DNA of 40,788 nt from Cyanobacteria bacterium REEB67 (GCA_018971775.1 JAGXAB010000058.1:1-40788), one strand, 5' to 3'; numbered from the stretch's first letter, positions 31,505 through 39,617 are shown. Numbers and translations: made by a program. The notes: a model not told the origin generated them from the letters alone.

Positions 31505-32406
31505 TAGCGAGATTCGCTGATCTCATCGGGTAAGACATCGGCATTTAATTTGAACACCTTGCCGGTCACTTTTTCGGAAACGGCACGGTTGGCTGCCAGC
31601 CATTGTCTGTGAGAGCTTTTGCGCCCATGAGCGCGGGGGCCGTCGACCTGGTATAGCCGGTCCATGATCGGCGCCTTGTTGCTGGCGTAGGCCACGCAAA
31701 CGACTGGTGACACACCCGTGACCCCGATTCTTGCAGCAGCTCCTTTGGAAAGGTCTATATCGCGCCCTCTTACATATGGGCCACGGTCGTTGATGGTGAC
31801 GGTACAACAGCGACCGGTTTGGGGATTGGCTACCAGCATTCTCGAACCCAGCGGCAGGGTGCGGCTGGCGGCAGTCAGGCCGACAGGATTGAAGATCTGA
31901 CCAGAGGCTGTGCGCTTACCGGCAAAGCCCGGTCCATACCAGGATGCTTTGCCGGCAAAGGCTGTGTCGGGTGTAGCGAGAGGCGGAGGCGCTGCAAAGA
32001 TTGCGGCGGCGTCTGAGTCTATGAGATGTAGGGGAGCATGCAAATGCAGTGGCCGTGGCACTGGCTGGGACTGCAGAGGCTGGGATTGAGGCAGTTCTTG
32101 GGCGACGGTGGGTATGTCACTACCAGTAGTGGTAAGGCGCGGGGCCGCTTTATGACTTTTCCAGGCAAATCTACTGCTCAACTTTTTGTTGTGGGTGAGA
32201 GCCTTATGTCTGGGCGCTTTTGGGGCCGTCGAAGCGGAGCAATGCTGACCAAAAATATGTCTTTTCAAAAAGGAAAAAATCCCGGCATGGGCTTTTGGTA
32301 CGGCAAGAGTCGTAGAAAGAATCAGGCTGCAGACTAGCGATAACAGCAGATTATGAAAGCGAAGCATATTCATTTTTGAGCTCAGGTTTTCAGTGCTAAA
32401 AGACAC
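31501..32406 (-). CDS. rlpA: RlpA-like septal-ring lytic transglycosylase family protein
   Basis: 301 aa. The N-terminus has a Sec signal (RFHNLLLSLVCSLILSTTLA, cleavage near AHA). A long basic Pro/Gln-rich linker follows, then the double-psi beta-barrel of RlpA: GKASWYGPGFAGKRTASGQ, LTAASRTLPLGS, TVTINDRGPYVRGRDIDLS and AARIGV. RlpA cleaves or binds denuded peptidoglycan at the septum. No SPOR domain is present; the C-terminus is a short basic tail. The GTG at 32406 has AGAGG 5-6 nt upstream; an ATG at 32373 is the alternative start. Its stop overlaps the end of the broken esterase on the other strand. Confidence 0.87.
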   Translation of the reverse strand: MSFSTENLSSKMNMLRFHNLLLSLVCSLILSTTLAVPKAHAGIFSFLKRHIFGQHCSASTAPKAPRHKALTHNKKLSSRFAWKSHKAAPRLTTTGSDIPTVAQELPQSQPLQSQPVPRPLHLHAPLHLIDSDAAAIFAAPPPLATPDTAFAGKASWYGPGFAGKRTASGQIFNPVGLTAASRTLPLGSRMLVANPQTGRCCTVTINDRGPYVRGRDIDLSKGAAARIGVTGVSPVVCVAYASNKAPIMDRLYQVDGPRAHGRKSSHRQWLAANRAVSEKVTGKVFKLNADVLPDEISESRY

Positions 32407-32856
32407 AGGCCTCTAATGACGCCTGGTGAAGCTAACTGTTCCTGTATATCCAGATCATGTGGCGAAGAAAGAATTAAACGAAAATGGCGATGTGACGGCA
32501 TTTCTGCTGGTCGATCCACACACTCTCTTCACCGAAGCGGCTGTTGTTCTCCTCTCTTCTCTGCGATGTTTGACGAATGGCGCTAACGATTTCATAATTC
32601 CGGATTGAGTAAAATCACCATGCTTAGCACAATGTCTCTGGTTTTTTTTCGCCTTTGAGAGCAAAAAAGATGAGCGCCGGGGATTTTGTTTGCCGCGTCA
32701 TCAATTTAAGTTTGGGTTGATGCAAGTCTCCAACCGATTGCGCTCCGAGGTAGTTTTCAACTCTCAAGCCACATACAACTGCTGTTCCTGATTTGAAAAT
32801 CCGCCATTCGTGTCGGTTGGCTGCTGCATTTATTGTAAATCCATTGAGGTACTTTT
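32407..32856. other. Divergent intergenic region
   Basis: 450 bp between the rlpA start and the small membrane protein. A 60-codon GTG frame at 32426-32608 has no ribosome site or family. No repeats or clear promoters noticed. Confidence 0.45.
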
Positions 32857-33240
32857 ATGCTGTCCATATTTGACCTGGCTGGTCCAGGTCTACTTCTCGC
32901 CTTCGATTGCACCTGGATCCACCATGCAATCGGCGGTGTGCTAAGTGCTTTGCTCTTGCCGGTAATGATGATCGCGATTCTGGCCGGTATCATGGGAGGT
33001 GACACAAAAAATATCGGTGCACTGGTGTTCGATGTGTTGGGCACCGCTCTGGTCGTGCTTATCGATCTGAGTGTTTGTGTGCTGAAATTTTCTTTTTTGT
33101 TGCTCGGTTTCATCTTGGCGGCACTCCTGCGCACCTTCGCCGAATATCTGGCGGCGAAGAAAGCTGCCGGACCAACTATCAAGGTCAAGACGGGCAGCGG
33201 TCCTGAATATGGTGAGAAAAAAGGGGCGAAAATGATGTAG
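32857..33240 (+). CDS. Hypothetical membrane protein, 127 aa
   Basis: Three hydrophobic segments can be seen (about residues 5-20, 28-47 and 52-90, the last long enough for two spans: IGALVFDVLGTALVVLIDL and LKFSFLLLGFILAALL). A polar, Lys-rich C-terminus follows (AEYLAAKKAAGPTIKVKTGS ... KKGAKMM). GAGG lies 8-9 nt before the ATG at 32857, and there is no overlap with neighbours. No family is recognised. It is a free-standing gene between rlpA (divergent) and pepF (convergent). Confidence 0.7.
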   Translation: MLSIFDLAGPGLLLAFDCTWIHHAIGGVLSALLLPVMMIAILAGIMGGDTKNIGALVFDVLGTALVVLIDLSVCVLKFSFLLLGFILAALLRTFAEYLAAKKAAGPTIKVKTGSGPEYGEKKGAKMM

Positions 33241-33326
33241 CTACAATGTAGCTTCATCAAAAAGAGCCCATTTCGACGCCTTGAGTGGGGTGTTTATTTA
33301 TACTTGGACTTATAATAGACATCCCC

Positions 33327-33366
33327 CAAAAAAGAAGAGGGAGTGGCTTGTAATAGCCACCCCCTC
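33327..33366 (-). terminator. Rho-independent terminator of pepF
   Basis: On the minus strand GAGGGGGTGGCT and AGCCACTCCCTC form a 12-bp stem (one G-U pair) with a 6-nt loop (33337-33366), followed by TTCTTTTTT. It begins 7 nt after the pepF stop. Confidence 0.88.
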
Positions 33367-33372
33367 TCAAAC

Positions 33373-35253
33373 TTACTTCTTAGCAGCGCTGTCTTCGTCG
33401 ACGAGCTTCTCGAACTGATCCAGATAATCAGCAAAGACATCGAGGGCCGAGCTGATCGCCTTCGGGCTGGAGAGATCGACGCCGGCAGCCTTGAGCAGGT
33501 TGATGCTGGAGTCCGAGCTGCCGCCCGAGAGGAACTTCAGATAACGGTCCAGAGCCGGTTTGCCATCGCTCAGGATCTGGCTGGCCAGAGCCGTCGCGGC
33601 GGAGATGCCGGTGGCGTACTTGTAGACGTAGAAGCTCGAGTAGAAGTGCGGGATGCGCGCCCACTCGATAGCAACCGGATCGTCATCGGCGACGACATCG
33701 CCGTAGTAGAGCTTGTTGAGCTCGAGGAAGACTTCGGAAAGCTTATCGGCGGTCAGGGCGACACCCTGCTCGGCGAGTGCATGGGCCTTCATTTCAAACT
33801 CGGCAAAGAGGGTCTGGCGGAAGAAGGTCGTGCGGAACGCCTCGAGCTGGTGGTTGATCAAATACTTGCGGACGTTGCGGTCGCTTTCCTTGTTGAGGAG
33901 GAAGTGCGTGAGCAGCGCCTCGTTGCAAGTGGATGCCACTTCGGCCACGAAGATCGTGTAGTCGCCGTACTGGTAGGGCTGATGTTTGCGGGTGTGCCAG
34001 GAGTGCATGGAGTGTCCGGCTTCGTGAGCCAGAGTGAACATGTTCTCGAGGTTGTCCTGCCAGTTCATCAGCATGTAAGGCGCGGTGCCATAGCAGCCGG
34101 AGCTGTAAGCTCCCGAGCGCTTGCCCTTGTTTTCCATGACGTCCACCCAGCGAGAGTCGAAGCCCTCGGCCAGAGTCTTGACGTATTCGGCGCCGAGCGG
34201 AGCAACGGCGGAGAGGATGGTCTTCTGGGCAGTCGGGTAGTCGACTTTGTAGTCGACTTCGCCGACGAGCGGCACGTAGAGATCCCACATGCGCAGCTTG
34301 CGTTCGGCACCGCCACTGGTGGCTTCGCCGAGCTCGCCGCTCTTGGCCAGCATCTTCTTGCGGATAGCCAGATAGCGATGCACGAGTGGGAGATACTTGT
34401 GGGCGGTCTCGACGAGGTTGGTGTAAACCTCGAGCGGGATGTTGTCCGGACCGAGTGCCGAAGCGATGGCGGTCGGATAGTTGCGGCTGCGGGCTTCAAA
34501 GATATTGCCGTTGACGTGCGTCGAATAGTTCGACGCGATCGTGTTGCGCATGCCTTCAAAGGCGCCCATCATGCCTCGATACGCAGCTTCGCGCACCTTG
34601 GGGTTGCGGCTGTGCAGGAAGCTGACATAGTTGCCGTGGGTGAGCTGCTGTTCCTGGCCATCATCGTTGACGACCTTGGGCAGCTTCAGGTCCGCATTGT
34701 CCAGCATGCCGAAAGTATTGCGCGGACCGCGGCCGACCTGGCTGTACTGGGCGAGGATTTCTTCGACTTCGGAACTGCGCACATGATCGCGCTGGCGAAT
34801 CATTTCTTCGAGCTGGACACTGTAGAGCGACAAGCCCCTGGTCTTGGCGATGAAAGTGCGCAGACGGGTCGGATCGATAGAGAGCAACTCAGGGCGCGAG
34901 AAAGAAACGGCGGAGCTGTAGAGCGTGAAGAGCGAGGCTGCCTTCTCGTTCAGGGCCTGGAAGTGGCTGTTGCCCTTATCTTCGTCGGCTTTGAGATGCG
35001 AATAGGTGTAGAGACGCTCGACGATCAGGCCGGCTTCATCGCGCAGGGTCAAGAAAGCAAGAATCTGTTTGCCGGAGCGCTTGAGCTTGCCCTTGAATTC
35101 GGGCAGGCGCTTGAGCAGCTCGCGGACGCGGGCCTCGTCGGCGTTCCAGGCTTCTTCAGAAGGGTAAACGGAGGTAAGATCCCAGGTCAGCTCGGTCGGA
35201 ACTTCGCTGCGCAGTGGTATCTCGGCGACAGTGGATTTTTCTGCGGTTTGCAT
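33373..35253 (-). CDS. pepF: Oligoendopeptidase F (M3B family)
   Basis: Cytosolic zinc metallopeptidase that cuts oligopeptides of moderate length. 626 aa, close to the usual 600. The zinc motif HEAGH is at residues 410-414 (HEAGHSMHSWHTRKHQPYQY), with the third ligand region EVASTCNEALLTHFLL about 25 residues later. The C-terminal FYVYKYATGISAATALASQI is typical of PepF. The N-terminal helical lid domain is complete. AAGGA lies upstream of the ATG at 35253. Single-gene unit with a clear terminator. Confidence 0.95.
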   Translation of the reverse strand: MQTAEKSTVAEIPLRSEVPTELTWDLTSVYPSEEAWNADEARVRELLKRLPEFKGKLKRSGKQILAFLTLRDEAGLIVERLYTYSHLKADEDKGNSHFQALNEKAASLFTLYSSAVSFSRPELLSIDPTRLRTFIAKTRGLSLYSVQLEEMIRQRDHVRSSEVEEILAQYSQVGRGPRNTFGMLDNADLKLPKVVNDDGQEQQLTHGNYVSFLHSRNPKVREAAYRGMMGAFEGMRNTIASNYSTHVNGNIFEARSRNYPTAIASALGPDNIPLEVYTNLVETAHKYLPLVHRYLAIRKKMLAKSGELGEATSGGAERKLRMWDLYVPLVGEVDYKVDYPTAQKTILSAVAPLGAEYVKTLAEGFDSRWVDVMENKGKRSGAYSSGCYGTAPYMLMNWQDNLENMFTLAHEAGHSMHSWHTRKHQPYQYGDYTIFVAEVASTCNEALLTHFLLNKESDRNVRKYLINHQLEAFRTTFFRQTLFAEFEMKAHALAEQGVALTADKLSEVFLELNKLYYGDVVADDDPVAIEWARIPHFYSSFYVYKYATGISAATALASQILSDGKPALDRYLKFLSGGSSDSSINLLKAAGVDLSSPKAISSALDVFADYLDQFEKLVDEDSAAKK

Positions 35254-35869
35254 AAGATGTCCTTTTTTTGTTTGACCACAACCCCAAGACCGGGTCTCTC
35301 TGCGCGACGATGCACGTGACGTGGCAATGCCGTCAAGAAAGACTAGTAAAGCACAGGCAACTAGAAGATTGGCGAGGTTTTTCTCGTGATGAAAAATTGG
35401 GGTCTTGGGTATCGGGGTACACCCGACGTTATCAAAACGTTTTTACTAAGTAAATGAGTTTGATCTTGTCACGTGGGTGGCCAAAGCCTTTGCTACTGCG
35501 AGAGCTTGTGCATCTTGGCAGCTTTGCCTTTTGGGCGTTATTGTCCCGTAGTCGCTGATGGTCGGGCTCGGTTGTCTTCCGATATCGGTTGACGTATCGG
35601 GAGAGAAGGGGCAATTTCTACCTGGCCTGACCCATTCCGTCCCGAGAAGCTTGCACCGCCATACTTCTGGCATAGAAGTCAAGATTGCTTTTGAATAGTC
35701 CGAATCTCTAGGTTCTAGGCATCAATCCAATTACTTTTCCATCCCAAGATTTTACCTAAAGCACCTTTCTGACTAGCCTCTTGCCGCCTATAAACCCTCC
35801 CCTGTGGACGGTTTCTTTAGTCTGGCTCAAATCCGCCCTTTCGGTATTATCAAACTGGAGCAAGACTGC
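35254..35869. other. 616-bp divergent region between pepF and adk
   Basis: No supported gene on either strand. A small odd palindrome AGACC-G-GGTCT is at 35287-35297, and GGTCTTGGG near 35401 is an inverted copy of its flank. Promoters of both genes should lie here, but no convincing hexamers were found. Confidence 0.45.
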
Positions 35870-36595
35870 ATGAAATTTCCTGACTGCGTCATGTTTTTCC
35901 TCACGCGCAGGGTGCTATGGCGCTTTCGCAAACCGACCTATGTCACGCTGCTTGGCGGTCCCGGCGCCGGTAAAGGCACTGTTGCCCTCGAGCTCGCTCC
36001 TCTTCTCGGATTGACTCACCTCTCCACCGGGGCGCTGATTCGCAAAGAAATAGCCGACGGCACCGATTTTGGCAAGCAAGTGAAAGCGACGGTCGAAGCC
36101 GGTGGCCTTGCCCCCGACGAACTCGTCGTTTCCATCCTGGCTCGTGCCCTCAAGGCTCCGGAAAATCGTCGCGGCGTCATCCTCGATGGTTTCCCCCGTA
36201 CCCTTCGCCAGGCGCAGATGCTCGACGAGCAGCTGGCCGACTGGGGTGTGTCGTTGACGCGAGCAATCTGGCTTGAACTCTCCGAAGCCGATTTGATCGA
36301 GCGTCTCTCTCTGCGTCGCACCTGTAGCAATTCCGGCTGTGGCCGCTCCTATCATCTCAAGTTTCAGCCGCCCAAAGTCGCTGATACCTGCGATGCATGC
36401 GGCAGCGCACTGATTCAGCGCAAAGACGACGCCCCCGAATCGATCAAGGCGCGCCTGGCGACCTACAAAGAGGAGTCCGCTCCCCTGCGTCAGTATTACA
36501 AGCGCACCAGGGGCAGTGCCCTCGTTTTCATCAATCCCACCAACGCCATGACCAAAGAAGAGGTTCTGGCCAAAGTGTCGAGCGTATTGCGCTAA
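35870..36595 (+). CDS. adk: Adenylate kinase, zinc-lid type
   Basis: Catalyses ATP + AMP = 2 ADP in the cytosol. From the ATG at 35870 (GGAG 9 nt upstream) it is 241 aa, with the P-loop GGPGAGKGT at residues 29-37, AMP-site motifs STGALIRKEI and ILDGFPRTLRQAQ, and a long LID. The LID contains cysteines TCSNSGCGRSYH and CDACG, which suggests a structural zinc. The N-terminal 20 residues (MKFPDCVMFFLTRRVLWRFR) before the P-loop are longer than usual and hydrophobic/basic; a later start at 35891 (MFFLTRR) would shorten them. The arrangement adk-clpP-ppa on the same strand makes an AMP/pyrophosphate-related grouping plausible. Confidence 0.92.
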   Translation: MKFPDCVMFFLTRRVLWRFRKPTYVTLLGGPGAGKGTVALELAPLLGLTHLSTGALIRKEIADGTDFGKQVKATVEAGGLAPDELVVSILARALKAPENRRGVILDGFPRTLRQAQMLDEQLADWGVSLTRAIWLELSEADLIERLSLRRTCSNSGCGRSYHLKFQPPKVADTCDACGSALIQRKDDAPESIKARLATYKEESAPLRQYYKRTRGSALVFINPTNAMTKEEVLAKVSSVLR

Positions 36596-36669
36596 CAACA
36601 ATCAACATCGGGCTTTATGTCCGGCGTTTCTTTCTTCTCCAACTTTTCTCTATCAGCAGCGCGTCCGCC

Positions 36670-36703
36670 GCCTGTAAGACTGGATAAAACCGGTTTGGCA
36701 GGC
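36670..36703 (+). other. Nested hairpin in the clpP leader
   Basis: GCCTG-taag-ACTGG-ataaaa-CCGGT-ttgg-CAGGC: two 5-bp stems (one G-U) with a symmetric internal loop, 33 nt before the clpP start. No T-run follows, so it is more likely a leader structure than a terminator. Confidence 0.35.
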
Positions 36704-36736
36704 TGCGCTCCGCTGTAACCTAAAGCGAGTAATATC

Positions 36737-37624
36737 ATGTCCAACAAGAAGAAGACTCCCGATTCCACCCCGGCCGACAAGGCCGCCCCCGTTGCCGCGC
36801 CGGCCGCTACTCCTGCCGCGCCGGCCGCTGCGAAGAATCCCCTCGACGACCAGCTCAAGGGCCTTCAGGTTAAGCAGGCCGAAATCGCCCTGCAGAAGGC
36901 CAGGCGCGCCGAAATCCACGAAGTGCAGATGAATGCAGCCGACCTGCGTCGTCTGCAGGCCGTCGCCGCCACTGCCGAACTCGACCTGGCCAAGAAGCGT
37001 CGCGACGCCGCGCGCGAGCTGGCCGCCGCCGACGAAGCTCTCAACTACACCTTCTATGACGGTGTCAGCGACGAGAGCATCAAGCCGGCTCTGGCCGAAC
37101 TCGGCAAGTGGAGCCGTCGTTGCCCCGGCCAGCCGATCACGATCACGCTCAATTCGGGCGGCGGTTCGGTGATCGCCGGTCTGGCGCTCTTCGACTACAT
37201 CCTCAAGCTGCGCGCCGATGGCCATCACGTCACCGTGATCTGCCTCGGCATGGCTGCTTCCATGGGCGGCATCCTGCTGCAGGCCGGCGACAAGCGTATC
37301 GTCGGTCGCTATGCCCAGGTGCTGATCCACGAGGTTTCGGCCGGCACCAGCGGCAACATCCAGAAGATGGATGACGCCCTGACCTTCTCGAAGTCGCTGT
37401 GGAACCAGCTCTCCGAGATTCTCGCCGAGCGTTCGACGATGACGGTCGCTCAGGTGCGCAAGGCCGCCCTTCGCAAGGACTGGTGGCTGACCTCGCAGGA
37501 GACCGTCGATCTCGGCTTCGCCGACGAGGTGCTCTCGGCGCCGTTCACCCCCAAGGTCCAGAAGGGCGGCAAGAAGCCGGCCTCCAAGGCTAAGGGCAAG
37601 GCGAAGAGCAAGAAGGCCGAGTAA
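36737..37624 (+). CDS. ClpP-like serine protease with coiled-coil N-extension and basic tail
   Basis: 295 aa versus about 200 for standard ClpP. Residues 1-33 are Ala/Pro/Lys-rich, and 35-100 form a charged helix, probably coiled coil (LKGLQVKQAEIALQKARRAE...). The ClpP core follows: ITLNSGGGSVIAGLALFDYI, then the catalytic Ser175 in GMAASMGG, His198 in VLIHEVSAG and Asp248 in RKDWWLTSQE. These spacings (23 and 50) are close to ClpP (25 and 49). The last 20 residues are Lys/Ala/Gly-rich. The N-extension should alter or replace the usual axial loops that dock ClpX/ClpA. Followed by its own terminator. Confidence 0.85.
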   Translation: MSNKKKTPDSTPADKAAPVAAPAATPAAPAAAKNPLDDQLKGLQVKQAEIALQKARRAEIHEVQMNAADLRRLQAVAATAELDLAKKRRDAARELAAADEALNYTFYDGVSDESIKPALAELGKWSRRCPGQPITITLNSGGGSVIAGLALFDYILKLRADGHHVTVICLGMAASMGGILLQAGDKRIVGRYAQVLIHEVSAGTSGNIQKMDDALTFSKSLWNQLSEILAERSTMTVAQVRKAALRKDWWLTSQETVDLGFADEVLSAPFTPKVQKGGKKPASKAKGKAKSKKAE

Positions 37625-37663
37625 GGCCTGAATAAATAGGGCGTAAGCCTTTGTTTTCCGAGG

Positions 37664-37707
37664 AAGCTGTAACGTCCCCATGGCGTTGCAGCTTCTTCGT
37701 TTTTTTT
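37664..37707 (+). terminator. Rho-independent terminator of the ClpP-like gene
   Basis: AAGCTGTAACG (37664-37674) pairs with CGTTGCAGCTT (37684-37694) over 11 bp with one G-U pair and a 9-nt loop, then CTTCG and eight T. Confidence 0.88.
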
Positions 37708-37836
37708 GTTTTTTGACGTTTGAGGGCTGTTTTTTAGCTTCTTTTTTTGTCTTTTTTGCCCTGCCGCTCTGTGCTCCTGTAGTACAGTGTCTGCAGAAAA
37801 ATCAACTATCTGGAAACCTCTGGAGCTGTAAAAAAT

Positions 37837-38628
37837 ATGCCTGACGAATTCAAAAAGGTACTCTCCACTCTTTTCAAATCCCATCCCTGGCATGGTGTGG
37901 ATGTCGGCCCCAACGCTCCGGAAGTGGTCAAAGCCTACATCGAGATTGTGCCCGCCGATTCGGTCAAGCTCGAGCTCGATAAGGCGACCGGCCACCTGCA
38001 TGTCGACCGTCCACAGCTTTTTTCGTCGCGTTGCCCGACGTTGTACGGCTTCATCCCCAAGACCTATTGTGACAAGCGCGTTGGCAAGTTTGCCTCGCTC
38101 AAGACCAAGCGCAAGGGCATCGAGGGCGACCATGATCCGCTCGATATCTGCGTCCTCACGGAAAACGATTTTGCCCATGGTGACCTATTCATCACCGCGC
38201 GCGTTATTGGTGGTCTGCGCATGATCGACAAAGGCGAGGCTGATGACAAAATCATCGCCGTGCTGGAAAACGACGTCTCCTATGGCCAGATGCGCGATAT
38301 CAAAGACGTGCCCAAGGCCGTTGTTGAGCGGCTCTGCCACTACTTCCTCAGCTACAAACGTCATCCTGATGAGAAAGCGGCAAATTCGATGGTGCAAATC
38401 GAGGCTGTCTACGGACGGTCCGAAGCCCAGGAAATCATCAGGCTTTCGATGAGCGATTATGATGAGGCCTTCGGCACCGAAGAGCAGCGTCTCGCCGATC
38501 TGCGCGACTTGCTTCTCGAGCGTGTCAAGCCGCAGGATAAGCCTGTCGGCGATAAGAAACCAGGCAAGAAGCCGGTTGATGGGAAGTCTGGCGACAAAAA
38601 GCCGCACGGTAAAAAACACGGCAAATAA
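37837..38628 (+). CDS. ppa: Inorganic pyrophosphatase (family I) with basic C-terminal tail
   Basis: Hydrolyses pyrophosphate to phosphate with Mg. 263 aa. Active-site signatures are YGFIPKTYC, then GDHDPLDICVLTE (the Asp cluster, normally DGDPLDV) and KDVPKAVVERLCHYFLSYK. The core is followed by a segment with GRSEAQEIIRLSMSDYDEAF and a 30-residue Lys/Gly/Pro-rich tail (KKPGKKPVDGKSGDKKPHGK). A GGAG is 11 nt before the ATG, a slightly long spacer. The catalytic region sequence (GDHDPLDICVLTE) is of the type seen in larger ppa subfamilies rather than in E. coli. Closed by its own terminator. Confidence 0.9.
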   Translation: MPDEFKKVLSTLFKSHPWHGVDVGPNAPEVVKAYIEIVPADSVKLELDKATGHLHVDRPQLFSSRCPTLYGFIPKTYCDKRVGKFASLKTKRKGIEGDHDPLDICVLTENDFAHGDLFITARVIGGLRMIDKGEADDKIIAVLENDVSYGQMRDIKDVPKAVVERLCHYFLSYKRHPDEKAANSMVQIEAVYGRSEAQEIIRLSMSDYDEAFGTEEQRLADLRDLLLERVKPQDKPVGDKKPGKKPVDGKSGDKKPHGKKHGK

Positions 38629-38646
38629 GTAGATTCGTCTTGACCG

Positions 38647-38693
38647 CACCGGTTGTTTGAGATTGTCTCGAATGACTGGTGTGTTTTTTTTTT
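38647..38693 (+). terminator. Rho-independent terminator of ppa
   Basis: CACCGGT (38647-38653) pairs with ACTGGTG (38675-38681, one G-U pair), with an inner TGAGA/TCTCG stem, followed directly by TGTTTTTTTTTT. Confidence 0.8.
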
Positions 38694-38696
38694 GGT

Positions 38697-38921
38697 TTAA
38701 TCAGATATATGTATCTTAATATCTAAATTTTGCGTTTGTCTTGCGAAGTACCGTGCCGTTGCGGCCAGTTGATTGTATTTTTTGCCTGAAGCTGCGGTGG
38801 TGGGCTTTGGCTCCAAAAGAGTATCGAACGAGGCCAAAAATGATGCTCTGAAGCGGTCAAAATTATCGAATAAGGCCAAAAATGATGCTCTAAAACCGTC
38901 AAAATTATCGAATAAGGCCAA
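38697..38921 (-). CDS. Possible repeat-containing small protein (minus-strand frame)
   Basis: 74-codon frame starting MALFDNFDGFRASFLALFDN and continuing with a second copy FDRFRASFLASFDTLLE, then a basic, Gln-rich tail. An amphipathic Phe/Leu repeat of 14 residues is more protein-like than the plus-strand reading (38773-38976, NKAKNDALKPSKLS repeats). No ribosome site is clear for either, and the start lies inside the repeat, so the coding status is uncertain. Confidence 0.2.
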   Translation of the reverse strand: MALFDNFDGFRASFLALFDNFDRFRASFLASFDTLLEPKPTTAASGKKYNQLAATARYFARQTQNLDIKIHISD

Positions 38922-38953
38922 AATGATACTCTTAAAAGGGTCGATAATATCGA
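38828..38953. repeat. Three tandem 42-bp repeats
   Basis: Copies at 38828-38869, 38870-38911 and 38912-38953. The first two are nearly identical (differences in a few bases around CTGAAGCGG / CTAAAACCG). The third carries two compensating one-base indels and more substitutions. The length 42 is a multiple of three, and both strands read through: plus ...NKAKNDALKxSKLS..., minus ...LFDNFDxFRASFLA.... Confidence 0.8.
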
Positions 38954-38972
38954 ATAGAGTTCGGCGTAATCT

Positions 38973-39470
38973 CTAGGTCAAAGCCTCCGTGAGCCACTTC
39001 TCGATACGCTTAGCTTTGGCCGGTGTAATTTGCTTGAACGTCGAGGTGAGTACGTCGGCAATTGAAACTTTTGCCAGCTCTTTGCGATAGGCGTCCTCGG
39101 CCTTCCACATCGAAACTGCAATATTGCAGGGCATGGCAGCGGCGGCGGCTGCCTCACTGGGTAAGGCGCACGGGCCGTCCATGCGGATTTCGGTGCAACG
39201 GAAGCAGGCATCATCGCCTTCGAGGGCCAGATAAATGTCGAGTAAAGTTGTTTGCTCCGGGCTGCGGCGTAAGCGATAGCCGCCCTGAGGACCGGTTACG
39301 GTCGTCACCACGCCGGCTTTTGAAAGCGCCTGGAAGTGTTTGCGCAGGTAGGCTACTTTCAGGTCGTGAAATTCGGCCAGGGTCTCGAGGCGCATACTGC
39401 GTCCTTCGGGAAGTGACCCGAGTAACGCACAACAATGTATCGCCCATTCGACGCCGCTGCCAAGTTTCAT
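38973..39470 (-). CDS. Rrf2-family transcriptional regulator
   Basis: 165 aa from the ATG at 39470 (GGGTGGG upstream). The winged helix-turn-helix is typical: ETLAEFHDLKVAYLRKHFQALSKAGVV, then TGPQGGYRLRRSPEQ. Four cysteines after it (Cys89, Cys92, Cys101 and Cys115: DDACFRCTEIRMDGPCALP ... PCN) could hold an Fe-S cluster or sense thiols, but the spacing differs from IscR/NsrR (C-x5-C-x5-C). Three copies of a palindrome in its upstream region suggest it controls itself and the divergent oxidoreductase. An upstream in-frame extension to 39599 runs over those operators and is rejected. Confidence 0.9.
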   Translation of the reverse strand: MKLGSGVEWAIHCCALLGSLPEGRSMRLETLAEFHDLKVAYLRKHFQALSKAGVVTTVTGPQGGYRLRRSPEQTTLLDIYLALEGDDACFRCTEIRMDGPCALPSEAAAAAAMPCNIAVSMWKAEDAYRKELAKVSIADVLTSTFKQITPAKAKRIEKWLTEALT

Positions 39471-39487
39471 CGCGCCCACCCTTTTAA

Positions 39488-39587
39488 TGGATACATTATA
39501 TCCAAGATTAAAAATCGAGAGTGCGTATTGTGGATAACTTCTATCCATGATTGAATGATGGCATGCATTGTGGATAGAAAACATCCA
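39488..39587. promoter_or_regulatory. Three TGGATA-N5-TATCCA operators
   Basis: Palindromes at 39488-39504 (spacer CATTA), 39531-39547 (ACTTC) and 39571-39587 (GAAAA, right half CATCCA, one mismatch). Their starts are 43 and 40 nt apart, about four helical turns. They fill the gap between the divergent Rrf2 and oxidoreductase genes. Confidence 0.8.
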
Positions 39588-39617
39588 TAACTCGGTCAAT
39601 CAATTTTGAGGTCTGCC

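Noticed and set aside
32426..32608. 60-codon GTG frame
   Set aside because: No ribosome site or family.
33343..35319. 658-codon plus-strand frame antisense to pepF
   Set aside because: It mirrors the pepF codons exactly. pepF has the HEAGH motif, a ribosome site and a terminator; the antisense frame has no domain or ribosome site.
38828..38953. CRISPR array
   Set aside because: The 42-bp units are contiguous with no spacers, and no cas genes are present.
39471..39599. N-terminal extension of the Rrf2 gene
   Set aside because: It would translate through all three operators. The ATG at 39470 gives the standard Rrf2 N-terminus.
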